A DNA stretch of 64,000 nucleotides, taken from the NCBI GenBank assembly GCA_020402945.1, contig JADBYQ010000003.1, forward strand, positions 1 to 64,000. The letters are read 5' to 3'. Positions 9,665 through 23,115 of this stretch are shown in pieces (position 1 is the stretch's first letter; each line of letters opens with the position of its first letter). Origin of the DNA: Cytophagales bacterium (lineage in GTDB: Bacteria > Bacteroidota > Bacteroidia > Cytophagales > Cyclobacteriaceae). The notes under the pieces were generated by a model that was given only the letters and a program-made list of their open reading frames with translations, was not told where the DNA came from and did not search any database. The position numbers and the translations under genes are program-made.

Positions 9665-9709
9665 AAAATGTAAATAAGTTACATATTAAAATGCTTTTAA
9701 ACTCGAAAT

Positions 9710-10156
9710 ATGAAAAATCTCAAAACCTTACTATTTATTTCTTTGTCAATTCTAGCGTCATGCGCTAAAATAGGCAAGCAAGAAGATCATCACCACAATG
9801 GCGGGAACTCAGAAGAAAATCCTAACCAAGCATTGTACGATCAAGTGATGGATATTCACGATGAAATTATGCCTCGAGCAGAGGATATCTATCAACTCAA
9901 GAAAGAACTGCAAGAAAAATTGGCAGGTAGTCCAGACATGGTTGCAGACAAAAAGCAAGAATTGGAATTGGTCATTGCTCAACTGGACTCTGCCGATCAA
10001 TCCATGATGGATTGGATGCATCTATTCAAACCTCTCCCGGATTCTGCCGATCAGGAAAAAGCAAGAGCCTATTTAGAATCTGAAATGGAAAGAATTAAAA
10101 AGGTCAAAGACTTAATGAACGAGTCGATTGAAAAGGCCAAGTTGGCAAAGAATTAG
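9710..10156 (+). CDS. hypothetical lipoprotein
   Basis: Lipobox LSILASC; coiled-coil-like remainder. Confidence 0.7.
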   Translation: MKNLKTLLFISLSILASCAKIGKQEDHHHNGGNSEENPNQALYDQVMDIHDEIMPRAEDIYQLKKELQEKLAGSPDMVADKKQELELVIAQLDSADQSMMDWMHLFKPLPDSADQEKARAYLESEMERIKKVKDLMNESIEKAKLAKN

Positions 10157-10204
10157 CAGAGTGAAGTTCCACCCAAGCCTGATGGATGCAACAAGTTTTA
10201 ATAG

Positions 10205-10702
10205 TTACTTCTTTTTGCGTTTAGCCGCGCTATGATGTGGCAATTCTTTCCCTGTGGCTTTCTTACCTTCTTTCTCGCGATTCTTTTGTTCTAGACGAAT
10301 ATTGTAGCGAATCACTTGCCAGTATTCTGCACCATAGCCCACCAAGATTTCAGCGCCAGCCGGAATATCTTTCGATGCCTCAATGTAGCAACGCTTCTTT
10401 TCAGTAACATATTCCGAGTTATTGCGAACACCCTCTACCCTGGCTATGCCCATCGCATCATTTGCAAAATGTGCTACCGATTTCTTCGTTTGCCACGCAT
10501 CGATGCAGTTCTTACTATTAAAGTAAAAGACATAACCATTGCGGTCATCTGCCATTTTCTCGACTTCTTTCCAAGTGACTTTCTTCCCTTTATATTCTAC
10601 AATGCGTGTTCCTTTTGCAATTGCTATTTTAGTGAACAGCCCGCGCCCGGCCCCAGGTAATGTGGACTTCTTAACAACTAGTGATTTCTCAAGTAAAGCC
10701 AT
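10205..10702 (-). CDS. SET-domain protein (putative protein lysine methyltransferase)
   Basis: GAGRGLFTKIAIAKGTRIVEYKG, HFANDA, RNNSEYV, DIPAGAEILVGYGAEYW. Confidence 0.8.
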   Translation of the reverse strand: MALLEKSLVVKKSTLPGAGRGLFTKIAIAKGTRIVEYKGKKVTWKEVEKMADDRNGYVFYFNSKNCIDAWQTKKSVAHFANDAMGIARVEGVRNNSEYVTEKKRCYIEASKDIPAGAEILVGYGAEYWQVIRYNIRLEQKNREKEGKKATGKELPHHSAAKRKKK

Positions 10703-10722
10703 TTCTGCGTGCTGTTAGGTAC

Positions 10723-10756
10723 AAAAAAAACATCCTGACGATTAATCAGGATGTTT
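10723..10756 (-). terminator. rho-independent terminator after rpsJ
   Basis: AAACATCCTGA / TCAGGATGTTT stem with T-run on minus strand. Confidence 0.8.
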
Positions 10757-10777
10757 CTTATAAATTATTTATAAATC

Positions 10778-11080
10778 TTATTTGATGATAACATCTACGC
10801 CAGACGGCAATTCCAGTTTCATCAACGCATCGATCGTCTTAGTACTGCTTGAGTAGATGTCTACTACGCGCTTATACGTACACAATTGAAATTGCTCACG
10901 TGCTTTCTTGTTCACGTGAGGAGAGCGAAGTACTGTGAACTTCTCCTTTTCTGTAGGAAGGGGAATAGGTCCGCTTACGACAGCACCTGTTGCTTTTACC
11001 GCGCGCACGATTTTCTCAGATGACTTGTCAACCAAGTTGTGATCGTAGGATTTTAATTTGATTCTGATTTTTTGGCTCAT
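10778..11080 (-). CDS. rpsJ: 30S ribosomal protein S10
   Basis: [18 protein letters not shown]...GPIPLPTEK. Confidence 0.97.
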   Translation of the reverse strand: MSQKIRIKLKSYDHNLVDKSSEKIVRAVKATGAVVSGPIPLPTEKEKFTVLRSPHVNKKAREQFQLCTYKRVVDIYSSSTKTIDALMKLELPSGVDVIIK

Positions 11081-11100
11081 GATCTAAACGTCTTTTAGAT

Positions 11101-13215
11101 TTATTTTGTGGCAACAGCGCCTTTTACTTCTTCAATAACTTTATCAGCTAAATTTCTAGGAACAGGTGAATAGTGAGAGAACGTTAAGTTCGCTGAAGCG
11201 CGACCTGAGGTAAGTGTTCTAAGGTCTGTGATATAACCGAAAAGCTCTTTCAGCGGCACATCTGCTTTAATCACTTGCGCCCCACCTCTCGTATCCATTC
11301 CTTTCATGATTCCCCTTCTTCTGTTTAAGTCACCCGTTACGGAACCTGTATACTCGTCTGGAGAAATAACTTCAACACCCATGATTGGTTCTAACAATTG
11401 AGGAGCGCATTTGCGAGCTGCCTCTTTAAATCCAATGCGAGCCGCCAATTCAAATGACAATGAATCAGAGTCAACATCGTGGAAAGAACCGTGGTACAAT
11501 CTCACTTTCATTGAGTCAATTGGATAACCAGCTAACGGGCCATTCACCATAGACTGCTCAAAACCTTTTTGGATAGCAGGAATGAATTCGCGAGGGATCA
11601 CACCACCTACGATGTCATTTTCAAACTCCAGACCTGGCTTATCTTCAGGACCTAGTTCGCGTGGCCCAATCTCGAACACAATATCGGCAAACTTACCACG
11701 ACCACCCGTCTGCTTTTTGTAAACCTCTTTGTGCTCAATTGACTTAGTAAGTGCTTCTTTGTAGGCAACCTGAGGCGCTCCTTGGTTGATCTCTACTTTG
11801 AATTCACGCTTCAAGCGGTCAATAATAATCTCCAAGTGCAACTCACCCATTCCACGAAGAATAACCTGACCTGTTTCATGATCTGTATTCACTCGAAGAG
11901 TTGGATCTTCCTCCACCAATTTCGCAATGGCCATCCCCAACTTGTCAGAGTCTGCCTGCTTCTTAGGTTCGATCGCATAACCAATAACTGGCTCCGGGAA
12001 AATCATCGATTCCAATATCACTTTACGCTTTTCATCACACAAAGTATCGCCCGTCTTAATATCTTTAAATCCAACAACAGCACCGATATCACCTACAGGT
12101 AATCTTTCAATCTGATTTTGCTTGTTAGCGTGCATTTGGAACACGCGAGAAATTCTTTCCTTTGATTGAGTGCGTGTGTTATACACATATGAACCAGATT
12201 CCAGCACACCTGAGTAAGCACGTATGAAACACAAACGACCTACGAATGGGTCTGTGGCTATTTTGAATGCCAAAGCTACAAAAGGCTCCTTCTCATCAGG
12301 TCTGATGGTCACCGGCAAATCTGTATCAGGATCCGTTCCAATAATCTCATCTTTATCCAACGGTGATGGCAATAATTCCATCACATAATCTAGCATCGTT
12401 TGTACGCCTTTGTTCTTGAACGAAGAACCGCAGACCATGGGAACGATTTTCATATCGATTACTGCCTTTCGTAATGCAGACAATATCTCAGCCTCAGTGA
12501 TTGAGTTTGGATCTTCAAAGAACTTCTCAATCAATGTCTCATCGTATTCAGCAACTGCTTCCAGCAATTTCTCCCGATATTCGTGAGCTTCCTCCTTCAT
12601 ATCGTCAGGAATAGGCACTTCTTGAAAGGTCATTCCCTTGTCATGCTCATTCCAAATGATACCACGGTTGTTGATCAAATCAACCACACCCTTAAAGTTA
12701 TCTTCCGCACCGATCGGTAATTGCAAAGCAACTGCCTTGCTACCTAATTTATCCCTTACTTGGTTACAAACCCCTAAAAAGTCAGCACCCGAACGATCCA
12801 TTTTGTTTACAAAACCGATGCGAGCCACTTTGTAGTTATCTGCCAACCGCCAGTTCGTTTCTGATTGGGGTTCTACTCCATCAACTGAACTAAACAAAAA
12901 AACAAGACCATCTAACACCCGAAGGGAGCGATTTACCTCAACGGTAAAATCAACGTGCCCCGGTGTATCAATAATATTTACATGATACTCTTTTTGGCGA
13001 TACTTCCAATGCACGGTAGTCGCAGCAGAAGTGATAGTAATACCGCGTTCTTGTTCTTGCGCCATCCAGTCCATTGTCGCTGCACCTTCATGCACTTCAC
13101 CGATTTTATGGTTCACACCGGCATAATAAAGGATTCGCTCTGTGGTTGTAGTTTTTCCAGCATCAATGTGCGCTGCGATACCTATGTTTCTCGTGTACTT
13201 TAAATCCCTTGCCAT
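11101..13215 (-). CDS. fusA: elongation factor G
   Basis: [23 protein letters not shown]...DTPGHVDF; full length. Confidence 0.98.
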   Translation of the reverse strand: MARDLKYTRNIGIAAHIDAGKTTTTERILYYAGVNHKIGEVHEGAATMDWMAQEQERGITITSAATTVHWKYRQKEYHVNIIDTPGHVDFTVEVNRSLRVLDGLVFLFSSVDGVEPQSETNWRLADNYKVARIGFVNKMDRSGADFLGVCNQVRDKLGSKAVALQLPIGAEDNFKGVVDLINNRGIIWNEHDKGMTFQEVPIPDDMKEEAHEYREKLLEAVAEYDETLIEKFFEDPNSITEAEILSALRKAVIDMKIVPMVCGSSFKNKGVQTMLDYVMELLPSPLDKDEIIGTDPDTDLPVTIRPDEKEPFVALAFKIATDPFVGRLCFIRAYSGVLESGSYVYNTRTQSKERISRVFQMHANKQNQIERLPVGDIGAVVGFKDIKTGDTLCDEKRKVILESMIFPEPVIGYAIEPKKQADSDKLGMAIAKLVEEDPTLRVNTDHETGQVILRGMGELHLEIIIDRLKREFKVEINQGAPQVAYKEALTKSIEHKEVYKKQTGGRGKFADIVFEIGPRELGPEDKPGLEFENDIVGGVIPREFIPAIQKGFEQSMVNGPLAGYPIDSMKVRLYHGSFHDVDSDSLSFELAARIGFKEAARKCAPQLLEPIMGVEVISPDEYTGSVTGDLNRRRGIMKGMDTRGGAQVIKADVPLKELFGYITDLRTLTSGRASANLTFSHYSPVPRNLADKVIEEVKGAVATK

Positions 13216-13254
13216 GAAAGATGTTATAATTAAGAGTTATGATTGAGGATTTAA

Positions 13255-13725
13255 TTAAAATCTAAAATGAGAGAACGCTTTATTTGCTTCTGCCATGCGG
13301 TGCGTATCGTCTTTCTTCTTGATCGCAGCACCTTCGCCTTTGGAGGCTGCTAGGATTTCTCCCGCCAACCTATCCATCATGGTTTTTTCACCGCGAGCCC
13401 GTGCATAGTCGATCAACCATTTGATGCTCAAATTGATTTTGCGTTCAGGGCGAATTTCTACAGGCACCTGAAAAGTAGCACCACCTACCCTACGGCTTTT
13501 CACTTCTACACCTGGCGTTACATTGCTCATGGCACGCTTCCATACCTCTAGGCCATTTTCACCGCCCGCTTTTTTCTCCACTTGCTCAATCGCATCGTAG
13601 AAGATATTGTAGGCAATACTTTTCTTACCATCGTTCATCATATAGTTCACGAACTTAGTGACCAATGTATCGTTGAACTTAGGATCAGGAAGAAGGTATC
13701 TTTTCTTTGGTTTTGACTTTCTCAT
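13255..13725 (-). CDS. rpsG: 30S ribosomal protein S7
   Basis: [17 protein letters not shown]...[13 protein letters not shown]. Confidence 0.97.
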   Translation of the reverse strand: MRKSKPKKRYLLPDPKFNDTLVTKFVNYMMNDGKKSIAYNIFYDAIEQVEKKAGGENGLEVWKRAMSNVTPGVEVKSRRVGGATFQVPVEIRPERKINLSIKWLIDYARARGEKTMMDRLAGEILAASKGEGAAIKKKDDTHRMAEANKAFSHFRF

Positions 13726-13745
13726 GGCTAACTATTTTGAATGCT

Positions 13746-14165
13746 TTATTTCTTTTTTGCCGGTGCTCCCTTAGCTGCCGGAGCTGCAGCCCCTGCCTTA
13801 GGACGTTTTGCGCCATACTTAGAACGGCTTTGCTTGCGTCCATTGACACCTGCTGTATCGAGTGCTCCACGTACAATGTGGTATCTTACTCCTGGCAGAT
13901 CCTTTACACGACCACCGCGCACTAGCACGATAGAGTGTTCTTGAAGGTTGTGGCCTTCGCCCATGATGTAAGCATTTACCTCTTTCTGGTTGGTCAGGCG
14001 CACACGGGCAACCTTTCTCATAGCAGAATTAGGCTTTTTTGGGGTGGTTGTGTACACACGAGTACACACGCCCCTACGCTGAGGCGATGAATCAAGGGCT
14101 GGAGACTTTGACTTAAAAGTCAATTTTGTCCGTCCTTTTCTCACAAGTTGCTGAATGGTAGGCAT
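13746..14165 (-). CDS. rpsL: 30S ribosomal protein S12
   Basis: [11 protein letters not shown]...[19 protein letters not shown]. Confidence 0.97.
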   Translation of the reverse strand: MPTIQQLVRKGRTKLTFKSKSPALDSSPQRRGVCTRVYTTTPKKPNSAMRKVARVRLTNQKEVNAYIMGEGHNLQEHSIVLVRGGRVKDLPGVRYHIVRGALDTAGVNGRKQSRSKYGAKRPKAGAAAPAAKGAPAKKK

Positions 14166-14307
14166 TTATGTTTTCTTTTAAAACCTTTAAAAATAAGGAC
14201 TGCAAAGGTATTTAAATTTGGAAGGATGCAAAATTTTGGAGTAAAGAAATTTTGCAGAAGGAGCATTTTTTGGCCATTTCGAAGCCCTAAAAAGAGCTAA
14301 AAACCAA

Positions 14308-14631
14308 CTATGCCTCGCCCATTGTACCTCCAAAATTCATTGGGAAAGTGGGAAGGTCATTGGTTTGCTTTATGGCGCCAAATGTTGCCTCGTATTTGCT
14401 AATGTTATCTTTCAAGGCGGCCAATAGGCGTTTCGCATGTTCGGGGGTAATCACGATTCGCGATTTGACCTTTGCTTTTGGAACACCTGGCATTAGCCTA
14501 ATGAAATCAATCACAAATTCGCTATTGGAGTGGGCGATCATTGCGAGATTTGAATAAATGCCTTCTGCAATCTCTTCGGATAGCTCAATGTTTATCTGAT
14601 TTTGGGGAGGGATGTTTTTGTCGTCTGCCAT
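14308..14631 (-). CDS. DUF3467 domain-containing protein
   Basis: INIELSEEIAEGIYSNLAMIAHSNSEFVIDFIRLMPG. Confidence 0.8.
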   Translation of the reverse strand: MADDKNIPPQNQINIELSEEIAEGIYSNLAMIAHSNSEFVIDFIRLMPGVPKAKVKSRIVITPEHAKRLLAALKDNISKYEATFGAIKQTNDLPTFPMNFGGTMGEA

Positions 14632-14718
14632 AATACTTAATTTTTCGGTTAGCCAATAAAATCAATTAGCCAATGGTTACCCATCGGCTAATTGATAATC
14701 GATTAATTGACAATTCAA

Positions 14719-17700
14719 TTAGTCTTGCAACTCTTTCACTTTCCGTTCAGGAGCATCGACCATTCGCTGGTAATCTTCTTCAGACCCAACAATCATATCG
14801 TTGAACCTGCGTTGTCCAGTACCTGCAGGGATCAAATGTCCTACAATCACGTTTTCCTTCAAGCCCATCAATTGATCAGCCTTACCACGGATAGCAGCTT
14901 CACTCAATACTTTGGTAGTCTCTTGAAAAGAAGCAGCTGACAACCAGCTTTCTGTTTTCAAAGATGCCTGAGTAATACCTTGCAATGTCGGACGAGACAC
15001 AGCTGACAACGCATCCCGAACTTCTACGATACGCTGATCTTTTCTCTTTAATGAAGAGTTTTCATCACGGAATTCGCGAGGCGTAATGATCTGCCCAACT
15101 TTGAATCTTGTTGAGTCGCCAGAATCCATCACCACTTTCTTATCCAAGATCATGTCGTTCTCCTCACGGAATTCAAACTTATCTACATATTCGCCAGGCA
15201 AGAAAGTCGTATCTCCTGAATCAATAATCTCTACTTTCTGCATCATTTGACTAACGATACATTCAATGTGTTTATCGTTGATCTTCACACCCTGCAGGCG
15301 ATATACTTCTTGAATCTCATTTACAAGGTACTCCTGCACTGCAGTCGGACCTTTTATTGATAAAATATCAGAAGGTGTAATCGCACCGTCAGAAAGTGGT
15401 TGACCCGCTTTCACAAAGTCATTGTCCTGCACCAAAATGTGCTTGCTCAAAGGAACTAAGTAGCGCTTTTGTACACCATCTTTTGATTCGATGAATATTT
15501 CACGATTACCACGCTTAATACCACCATATGTCACCACTCCATCAATCTCGCTGACAACAGCTGGATTGGAAGGATTACGTGCTTCAAACAATTCTGTTAC
15601 ACGAGGAAGACCACCAGTAATGTCGCGAGACTTACCCATCGTACGAGGAATCTTGGCCATTACTTGTCCAGCCTTGATTTTCTCGCCCTCATCAACTGCT
15701 AAGTGAGCTCCTACTGGCATGTTATATCCTTTTGAGTCGGTCTTCCCTTTTACAATGACTGACGGATTTTTCGTCTTATCACGTGTATCAGTGATCACTT
15801 TCTCGCGGTGACCGGTTTGTTCATCGGACTCTTCTTTGTAAGTAAGACCCTCAATGATGGCTTCATACTCGATCTCTCCATCAAATTCGGAAAGGATAAC
15901 TGCGTTGTAAGGGTCCCAGTAGCAAAGCTCTGCACCTTTTTCAACTTTCTGTCCATCCTTTATTTTCAAGTAAGCACCGTAAGGAACGTTATTGGCAATT
16001 AGCACACGCTTCTCATCGTCCAGAATGCGAATCTCTCCAGTACGCCCCATCACCACTTTTACTTTATTCTCATCCTTATCAGTTGTATCAACAGTACGGA
16101 TGCCTTCGAATTCAATTGTTCCAGAGAACTTTGCTTTGATGTTTGCATCTACCGCAATGTTGGACGCTGTACCTCCAACGTGGAACGTACGAAGTGTAAG
16201 CTGGGTACCAGGCTCACCGATTGACTGAGCCGCAATTACACCAACAGCCTCGCCCTCTTGTACCATTTTGCCAGTGGCCAAATTACGGCCGTAGCATTTT
16301 GCACAACCACCAAACTTAGTTTCACAAGTAAGAATAGAGCGTATCTCTACTTCTTCAATACTTGTTTCCTCAATTTGTTTAGCAATCTCGTCTGTGATTT
16401 CTTCGTTGCCCGCACAAATTAACTTCTCCGTGAGAGGATCATAGATATCGTGTACTGTTACACGACCCACAATACGTTCAGACAATGGCTCAACTATATC
16501 TTCATTGTCTTTCAACGCTGAAACTTTCAAACCTCTCAATGTACCACAATCATCTTCTGTAATCACCAAGTCATTGGCAACGTCTACCAACCTACGCGTC
16601 AAGTAACCCGCATCAGCCGTTTTCAAAGCTGTGTCGGCCAAACCTTTACGCGCACCGTGTGTAGAAATGAAATACTCCAACACATCTAATCCTTCCTTAA
16701 AGTTTGATAAGATTGGGTTCTCAATGATTGAACCAACTGAACCAGCCAAATTCTTTTGAGGCTTTGCCATCAATCCACGCATTCCACCCAACTGACGAAT
16801 CTGCTCACGTGATCCACGTGCACCGGAGTGCATCATCATGTAAATTGAGTTGAACCCTTGTTGATCTTCTTCCAATTGCTTCATCAGCGTATTGGTCAAC
16901 ATCGTATTGGTTCTGGTCCAGATATCGATTACCTGATTGTAACGCTCGTTGTCGGTAATCAAACCCATCATGTAGTTATTCCAAACAGAATCAACTTCTT
17001 TCTGAGCTTCCTCAACTAATTTCTTTTTCTCAGCTGGTACTTTCACATCACCTAACCCCATTGACAAACCTCCGCGGTAAGCCATTTGGAAACCGAGTTC
17101 CTTGATATCATCTAAGAACTTAGCGGTCTTAGCTTGACCTGCATACTTAAATACTTCCGCGATAATGGTTTGAAGTTTCTTCTTTGTCAAAAGTTCATCT
17201 ACAAAACCAACTTCCTCAGGTATCACTTGATTAAAGATCACTCGACCCGTTACGGTCTCGATCATTTTTCTAGTAACAACACCTGTCTTTTTATCTTTTA
17301 CGTTAGCTTTTACCTTGATGATGGCATGCTTCGAAAGCTTGCCTTCGTTGTAAGCAACCACTACCTCTTCAGCAGAATAGAAAGTTTTGCCTTCTCCTTT
17401 TTCGCCTTTTCTTCCCTTCGTCAAATAGTATAGACCCAACACCATGTCCTGAGAAGGAACGGTAATAGGCGCACCATTTGCTGGGTTCAAGATGTTATGA
17501 GATGAAAGCATCAATACAGATGCTTCCAAAATAGCCTCTTGACCTAATGGAATGTGCACTGCCATCTGGTCACCGTCAAAGTCAGCATTGAATGCCGTAC
17601 AAACAAGTGGATGCAATTGGATTGCTTTTCCTTCAATCAACTTAGGCTGGAATGCTTGTATACCTAATCTATGTAAGGTTGGGGCACGGTTGAGAAGAAC

Positions 17701-19002
17701 AGGATGCCCTTTCAATACATTCTCCAAAATATCCCAAACAACCGGATCCTTTCTATCAACAATTTTCTTAGCAGACTTCACGGTTTTCACAATACCTCTT
17801 TCGATCAGCTTGCGAATAATAAATGGCTTGAATAATTCAGCTGCCATATCTTTTGGCAAACCGCACTCATGCAATTTCAATTCGGGACCAACCACAATTA
17901 CCGAGCGGCCTGAGTAGTCAACTCGCTTACCTAATAAGTTTTGGCGGAAACGTCCTTGCTTACCTTTCAGCATATCGCTCAACGACTTCAACGCACGGTT
18001 TCCATCAGAACGAACAGCATTTACTTTACGCGAGTTGTCGAACAATGAATCGACTGCCTCTTGTAACATGCGTTTTTCGTTCCGTAGAATAACCTCAGGA
18101 GCTTTGATGTCAATCAATCTCTTCAAACGATTATTGCGTATGATCACACGTCTATACAAATCATTCAAGTCAGAAGTTGCAAAACGACCACCATCCAATG
18201 GCACCAATGGACGTAACTCAGGTGGAATTACAGGAACCATTTTAATGGTCATCCACTGCGGACGATTTTCAACGCGAGTGTTTGCTTCACGGAAAGCTTC
18301 GACTACTTTCAAACGCTTTAATGCCTCCGCTTTACGTTGTTGAGAAGTATCGGTTGCCGCCTGATGACGAAGTTCGTATGAAAGTTCATCCAGCTTCACA
18401 CGGCTCAATAACATCTCTAGTGCATCAGCACCCATTTTAGCAATAAACTTTTTCGGATCAGCATCATCCAATAACTGATTCTCACGTGGAAGCTTGTCTA
18501 CAATATCCAGGTATTCTTCCTCAGTCAAGAAATCAAGACGATTGATACCATCTTCCTCTTTTATTCCGGGAGCAATTACCACATATCTTTCATAGTAGAT
18601 AATTTGATCTAGCTTCTTCGTTGGTAAGCCCAACAAGTATCCAATCTTATTTGGCAACGAACGGAAATACCAGATGTGTGCAACGGGTACCACCAATTCG
18701 ATGTGCCCCATGCGCTCACGCCTTACCTTCTTCTCAGTAACCTCTACACCGCATCGATCACAGATAATGCCCTTGTAACGAATACGCTTATACTTTCCGC
18801 AATGACATTCCCAGTCCTTTACAGGGCCGAAAATACGCTCACAAAACAAGCCGCCCATCTCTGGCTTATACGTTCTGTAATTGATGGTCTCCGGTTGCGT
18901 GATCTCACCATGCGAGCTTTCCAAAATTGATTCTGGAGAAGCTAAACTGATAGTGATTTTTGAGAAATCGTTGTTGATCTTTTTATTTTTTCTGAAAGAC
19001 AT
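14719..19002 (-). CDS. rpoC: RNA polymerase beta' subunit
   Basis: [12 protein letters not shown] catalytic motif; zinc-ribbon CHCGKYKR...CDRCGVEV; full length. Confidence 0.99.
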   Translation of the reverse strand: MSFRKNKKINNDFSKITISLASPESILESSHGEITQPETINYRTYKPEMGGLFCERIFGPVKDWECHCGKYKRIRYKGIICDRCGVEVTEKKVRRERMGHIELVVPVAHIWYFRSLPNKIGYLLGLPTKKLDQIIYYERYVVIAPGIKEEDGINRLDFLTEEEYLDIVDKLPRENQLLDDADPKKFIAKMGADALEMLLSRVKLDELSYELRHQAATDTSQQRKAEALKRLKVVEAFREANTRVENRPQWMTIKMVPVIPPELRPLVPLDGGRFATSDLNDLYRRVIIRNNRLKRLIDIKAPEVILRNEKRMLQEAVDSLFDNSRKVNAVRSDGNRALKSLSDMLKGKQGRFRQNLLGKRVDYSGRSVIVVGPELKLHECGLPKDMAAELFKPFIIRKLIERGIVKTVKSAKKIVDRKDPVVWDILENVLKGHPVLLNRAPTLHRLGIQAFQPKLIEGKAIQLHPLVCTAFNADFDGDQMAVHIPLGQEAILEASVLMLSSHNILNPANGAPITVPSQDMVLGLYYLTKGRKGEKGEGKTFYSAEEVVVAYNEGKLSKHAIIKVKANVKDKKTGVVTRKMIETVTGRVIFNQVIPEEVGFVDELLTKKKLQTIIAEVFKYAGQAKTAKFLDDIKELGFQMAYRGGLSMGLGDVKVPAEKKKLVEEAQKEVDSVWNNYMMGLITDNERYNQVIDIWTRTNTMLTNTLMKQLEEDQQGFNSIYMMMHSGARGSREQIRQLGGMRGLMAKPQKNLAGSVGSIIENPILSNFKEGLDVLEYFISTHGARKGLADTALKTADAGYLTRRLVDVANDLVITEDDCGTLRGLKVSALKDNEDIVEPLSERIVGRVTVHDIYDPLTEKLICAGNEEITDEIAKQIEETSIEEVEIRSILTCETKFGGCAKCYGRNLATGKMVQEGEAVGVIAAQSIGEPGTQLTLRTFHVGGTASNIAVDANIKAKFSGTIEFEGIRTVDTTDKDENKVKVVMGRTGEIRILDDEKRVLIANNVPYGAYLKIKDGQKVEKGAELCYWDPYNAVILSEFDGEIEYEAIIEGLTYKEESDEQTGHREKVITDTRDKTKNPSVIVKGKTDSKGYNMPVGAHLAVDEGEKIKAGQVMAKIPRTMGKSRDITGGLPRVTELFEARNPSNPAVVSEIDGVVTYGGIKRGNREIFIESKDGVQKRYLVPLSKHILVQDNDFVKAGQPLSDGAITPSDILSIKGPTAVQEYLVNEIQEVYRLQGVKINDKHIECIVSQMMQKVEIIDSGDTTFLPGEYVDKFEFREENDMILDKKVVMDSGDSTRFKVGQIITPREFRDENSSLKRKDQRIVEVRDALSAVSRPTLQGITQASLKTESWLSAASFQETTKVLSEAAIRGKADQLMGLKENVIVGHLIPAGTGQRRFNDMIVGSEEDYQRMVDAPERKVKELQD

Positions 19003-19037
19003 GCTTGTTGAGTTTTCAGTTAACTAATTCTTTTATA

Positions 19038-19099
19038 AGTCCATAGTTAGCAGTCGATAGTCGATGGCTTTACCCACCATTGACTATCGACCATCGACT
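19038..19099. repeat. inverted heptad arrays in the rpoB-rpoC gap
   Basis: AGTCCAT AGTTAGC AGTCGAT AGTCGAT ... ATTGACT ATCGACC ATCGACT. Confidence 0.85.
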
Positions 19100-19101
19100 A
19101 T

Positions 19102-22100
19102 TTAATCCATCGTAATCTCTAATGCGAGACCACGCAACTCGTGTACTAATACATTAAACGATTCCGGTATATTCGGCTTGCGCATATTCTCGCCTTTTAC
19201 AATGGCTTCGTATGCTTTAGCGCGACCAATCACGTCATCTGATTTAATTGTCAAAATTTCCTGTAGGATATGAGAAGCACCAAATGCTTCGATCGCCCAT
19301 ACCTCCATTTCACCGAAACGCTGACCACCGAATTGAGCTTTACCGCCCAATGGTTGTTGCGTAATCAATGAATAAGGCCCTATAGAACGTGCGTGCATCT
19401 TGTCATCTACCAAGTGCCCTAGCTTCAGCATATACGCCATCCCTACGGTAACAGGTTGATCGAATTTGTCTCCAGTCAATCCATCGTATAAGTATGTTCT
19501 GCCAAACTCTGGCAACCCAGCTTCTGTCAACTCTGCTGAAACTTGCTCTAACGAAGCACCATCGAAAATCGGAGTAGCATATCTGCGACCCAATTTCTTT
19601 CCAGCCCACGCCAACACAGTTTCATAAATCTGACCCAAGTTCATACGAGAAGGTACACCCAGTGGATTCAAGCAAATGTCTACTGGTGTTCCATCTTCTA
19701 GGAACGGCATGTCTTCTTCTCTCACAATACGAGCAACCACGCCTTTGTTACCGTGGCGACCAGCCATTTTATCACCCACTTTAAGCTTACGCTTTTTAGC
19801 GATATAAACTTTGGCCAGCTGTACGATACCTGTTGGTAACTCGTCACCGACTTCCAATGTAAATCGTTCTCTCTTAAACGTACCTGCGATAGAGTTACGC
19901 TTATTAAGATAGTTTTTCACTAATTCAGAAACCGAGTCATTGGTTGCATCGTCTGTCGTCCAACCATCTAAGCTGATGTCCACAATCAAGTTCACTTCCT
20001 CTGGCACGCTATAGTTACTTTCGTCACGATAGATGTTCTTGTCAGGGAACAGATTGCTTTCAATCACCTTGCTGGTGAACTTCACTCCTTTACTGATGAG
20101 TTCGTCTCCAAACTTATGCTTTACCCCTTGACTCGTTTTGCCAGTCAACAGATGCGTAAGTTTCTTGATCATCTCATTCTTGAGATCCGTCAAGCTTTTG
20201 CTATACCGGTTCTTCAGCGCATCCAATTCCTTTTTAGACTTGGTACGTACGTCCTTATCTTTCTTAGGACGAGAGAATAATTTAGTGTCGATTACAACAC
20301 CTTTCAACGATGGCGGTGCTTTCATTGAAGCATCCTTCACGTCACCTGCCTTATCTCCAAAGATGGCTCTCAATAATTTTTCTTCTGGCGTTGGATCTGT
20401 CTCTCCTTTAGGAGTGATTTTACCTATCAGGATATCGCCTTCTTTCACTTCAGCGCCTACTCTGATAATACCATTCTCGTCCAGGTGCTTAATTGCCTCT
20501 TCGCTCACATTTGGAATCTCAGAAGTCAATTCCTCCTCACCACGTTTGGTGTCTCGAACTTCCAACTCAAACTCCTCCACGTGAATAGAAGTGTAGATAT
20601 CATCGCGAACAACTCGCTCTGAAATAACAATCGCATCCTCGAAGTTGTATCCTTGCCAAGGCATGTAAGCCACCAACAAGTTTTTACCTAATGCCAATTC
20701 TCCATTCGCTGTTCCATATCCCTGGCACAGTGGTTGGCCTTTTGACACCTTATCACCTTTCTTAACAAGTGGCGTTAAATTGATACAAGTATCCTGATTG
20801 GTTCTTCTGAACTTTATCAGGTTGTACGTTTTGTACTCGTCATCGAAGCGAACCATCTGCTGATCTTCTGAAACGTCATACTTAATGACAATTTTCTTCG
20901 CATCTACAAATTCAACCGTTCCACTTGAGTCCGCCAATATCAAGGCTCTTGAATCCAACGCAATTCTTCCTTCCAAGCCAGTTCCCACGATAGGTGCTTC
21001 TGCACGCATCAATGGCACGGCTTGACGTTGCATGTTCGAACCCATCAAGGCTCGGTTTGCATCATCGTGTTCCAAGAAGGGAATCATCGAAGCAGCAATC
21101 GACACAATTTGGTTAGGGGCAATGTCCATATAGCGAATCTCCTTTGGATCCACCACTGGGAAATCTCCCTCGAAACGAGCTTTCACTTTCTCGTTTTCAA
21201 GTTCGCCACCCGCTTTAATTTTCACATTCGCCTGGGCGATGTTATGTGTATCTTCTTCTTCGGCAGTTAAGAAAATAACATCCTTGCCCTTTACTTTACC
21301 ATTTTCAACCGAGCGATAAGGAGTTTCAATAAAGCCCATCTTGTTCACTTTTGCGTGAACACAAAGGGATGAAATCAAACCAATATTTGGCCCCTCTGGT
21401 GTTTCAATGGTACACAAACGACCATAGTGAGTATAGTGTACATCTCGCACCTCGAAACCTGCGCGCTCACGCGACAGACCTCCTGGCCCGAGTGCCGACA
21501 TTCTTCTCTTGTGTGTAATCTCAGCCAATGGATTCGTTTGATCCATGAACTGTGAAAGTTGGTTTGTTCCAAAGAACGAATTGATCACGGAAGACAATGT
21601 TCTCGCATTGATCAAGTCAACCGGCTTGAAATCTTCGTTATCACGAACGTTCATTCTTTCTTTGATGGTTCTGGCCATACGTGCCAATCCAACACCAAAT
21701 TGAGAATACAATTGCTCGCCAACTGTTCTTACACGTCTATTGCTTAAGTGGTCAATATCATCCACAACAGCCTTAGAGTTAATCAAACCAATCAAATATT
21801 TCACGATTAGGATTATATCCTCTGTCGTTAACACGCGTTGATCGAAGCTTAGGTCAAGTCCTAGTTTTTTGTTGATCCTATAACGACCCACCTCACCTAA
21901 GTCATAACGCTTCTCACTAAAGAACAGACTCTGAATAATATCGCGAGCTGTTTGTTCGTCAGGCGCTTCTGTATTTCTTAATTGACGGTAGATTTGCTCC
22001 ACCGCTTCTTTTTCTGAATTTGAGTTGTCTTTTGCGAGGGTATTGAAAATGATGTAGTAATCGGCCACATTTACATCTACGCGATGAAGAATGACCGACT

Positions 22101-22971
22101 TCACACCCGACTCAATGATCGTGTCAACATCCTCAGCTGTGAGAATATGATCTCTCTCCAACAACACTTCGTTTCGGTCAATTGAAACAACCTCACCCGT
22201 GTCTTCGTCCACGAAATCTTCGGTCCAGGTTTTCAACACCCGAGCTGCTAGTTTGCGGTCAACTGATTTTTTTAGGTTAGGCTTGTTCGCCTCCACTTCT
22301 TCTGACAATCCAAATAGATCAAGGATATCTTTGTCAGTTCCATACCCGATTGCTCGAAGTAAGGTGGTAACTGGGAATTTCTTCTTCCGATCGATGTATG
22401 CATACATGACCGCATTTACGTCTGTGGCAAATTCAATCCAAGAACCTTTGAAAGGAATAATCCTGGCTGAATATAGTTTCGTTCCATTAGTGTGTTTACT
22501 CATGGCAAAAAACACACCTGGTGAACGGTGGAGTTGAGATACAATCACGCGCTCAGCACCATTGATAACAAAAGATCCTTTCTCCGTCATGTACGGAATA
22601 TTGCCCAAGAAAACCTCTTGCTCAATGGTTTGAAAATCTTCATTGTCTTCATCATTACAAGTAAGACGAAGCTTGGCCTTCAAAGGTACCGAGAAGGTTA
22701 ATCCACGATCGATACATTCGTCCACGTCATACTTTGGCGGGTCGATGGTATAATCCACAAACTCCAACACGAAGTTCTCGCGCGAGTCTGCGATAGGGAA
22801 GTTCTCAGCGAATACTTTAAACAGACCTTCATTCTGCCTTCTTTCGGCAGCAGTTTCTATCTGTAAAAAGTCTTTAAACGACTGAAGTTGAATATCCAGA
22901 AAGTCTGGATACTCCAATACTTTTTCGATTGATGAAAAATCAATCCTATTATTTGATGTCTTCTTTGCCAA
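19102..22971 (-). CDS. rpoB: RNA polymerase beta subunit
   Basis: [40 protein letters not shown]; full length. Confidence 0.99.
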   Translation of the reverse strand: MAKKTSNNRIDFSSIEKVLEYPDFLDIQLQSFKDFLQIETAAERRQNEGLFKVFAENFPIADSRENFVLEFVDYTIDPPKYDVDECIDRGLTFSVPLKAKLRLTCNDEDNEDFQTIEQEVFLGNIPYMTEKGSFVINGAERVIVSQLHRSPGVFFAMSKHTNGTKLYSARIIPFKGSWIEFATDVNAVMYAYIDRKKKFPVTTLLRAIGYGTDKDILDLFGLSEEVEANKPNLKKSVDRKLAARVLKTWTEDFVDEDTGEVVSIDRNEVLLERDHILTAEDVDTIIESGVKSVILHRVDVNVADYYIIFNTLAKDNSNSEKEAVEQIYRQLRNTEAPDEQTARDIIQSLFFSEKRYDLGEVGRYRINKKLGLDLSFDQRVLTTEDIILIVKYLIGLINSKAVVDDIDHLSNRRVRTVGEQLYSQFGVGLARMARTIKERMNVRDNEDFKPVDLINARTLSSVINSFFGTNQLSQFMDQTNPLAEITHKRRMSALGPGGLSRERAGFEVRDVHYTHYGRLCTIETPEGPNIGLISSLCVHAKVNKMGFIETPYRSVENGKVKGKDVIFLTAEEEDTHNIAQANVKIKAGGELENEKVKARFEGDFPVVDPKEIRYMDIAPNQIVSIAASMIPFLEHDDANRALMGSNMQRQAVPLMRAEAPIVGTGLEGRIALDSRALILADSSGTVEFVDAKKIVIKYDVSEDQQMVRFDDEYKTYNLIKFRRTNQDTCINLTPLVKKGDKVSKGQPLCQGYGTANGELALGKNLLVAYMPWQGYNFEDAIVISERVVRDDIYTSIHVEEFELEVRDTKRGEEELTSEIPNVSEEAIKHLDENGIIRVGAEVKEGDILIGKITPKGETDPTPEEKLLRAIFGDKAGDVKDASMKAPPSLKGVVIDTKLFSRPKKDKDVRTKSKKELDALKNRYSKSLTDLKNEMIKKLTHLLTGKTSQGVKHKFGDELISKGVKFTSKVIESNLFPDKNIYRDESNYSVPEEVNLIVDISLDGWTTDDATNDSVSELVKNYLNKRNSIAGTFKRERFTLEVGDELPTGIVQLAKVYIAKKRKLKVGDKMAGRHGNKGVVARIVREEDMPFLEDGTPVDICLNPLGVPSRMNLGQIYETVLAWAGKKLGRRYATPIFDGASLEQVSAELTEAGLPEFGRTYLYDGLTGDKFDQPVTVGMAYMLKLGHLVDDKMHARSIGPYSLITQQPLGGKAQFGGQRFGEMEVWAIEAFGASHILQEILTIKSDDVIGRAKAYEAIVKGENMRKPNIPESFNVLVHELRGLALEITMD

Positions 22972-23039
22972 GGTGCGTACAGTTTAAAATTTTCCCGGAT
23001 AAGACTTAAAAAACCAATAAGCTGGGGTACAAGTATAAA

Positions 23040-23085
23040 CAGGCAAACCCCAACCCTATTTGCATAGGAATGGGGCCTGAAATAC
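23040..23085 (-). promoter_or_regulatory. rplL-rpoB intercistronic hairpin
   Basis: Plus strand AACCCCAACCCTATTTGCATAGGAATGGGG: imperfect inverted repeat between rplL and rpoB without a strong U-tract. Confidence 0.4.
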
Positions 23086-23115
23086 CATTCAGACGGTACC
23101 GATCGCCCTCAAGAA

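Noticed and set aside
14719-22971. Many plus-strand ORFs of 60-150 aa opposite rpoC and rpoB (e.g. 20138..20584)
   Set aside because: Antisense shadows of long, well-conserved coding sequences; no recognisable domain or separate signals.
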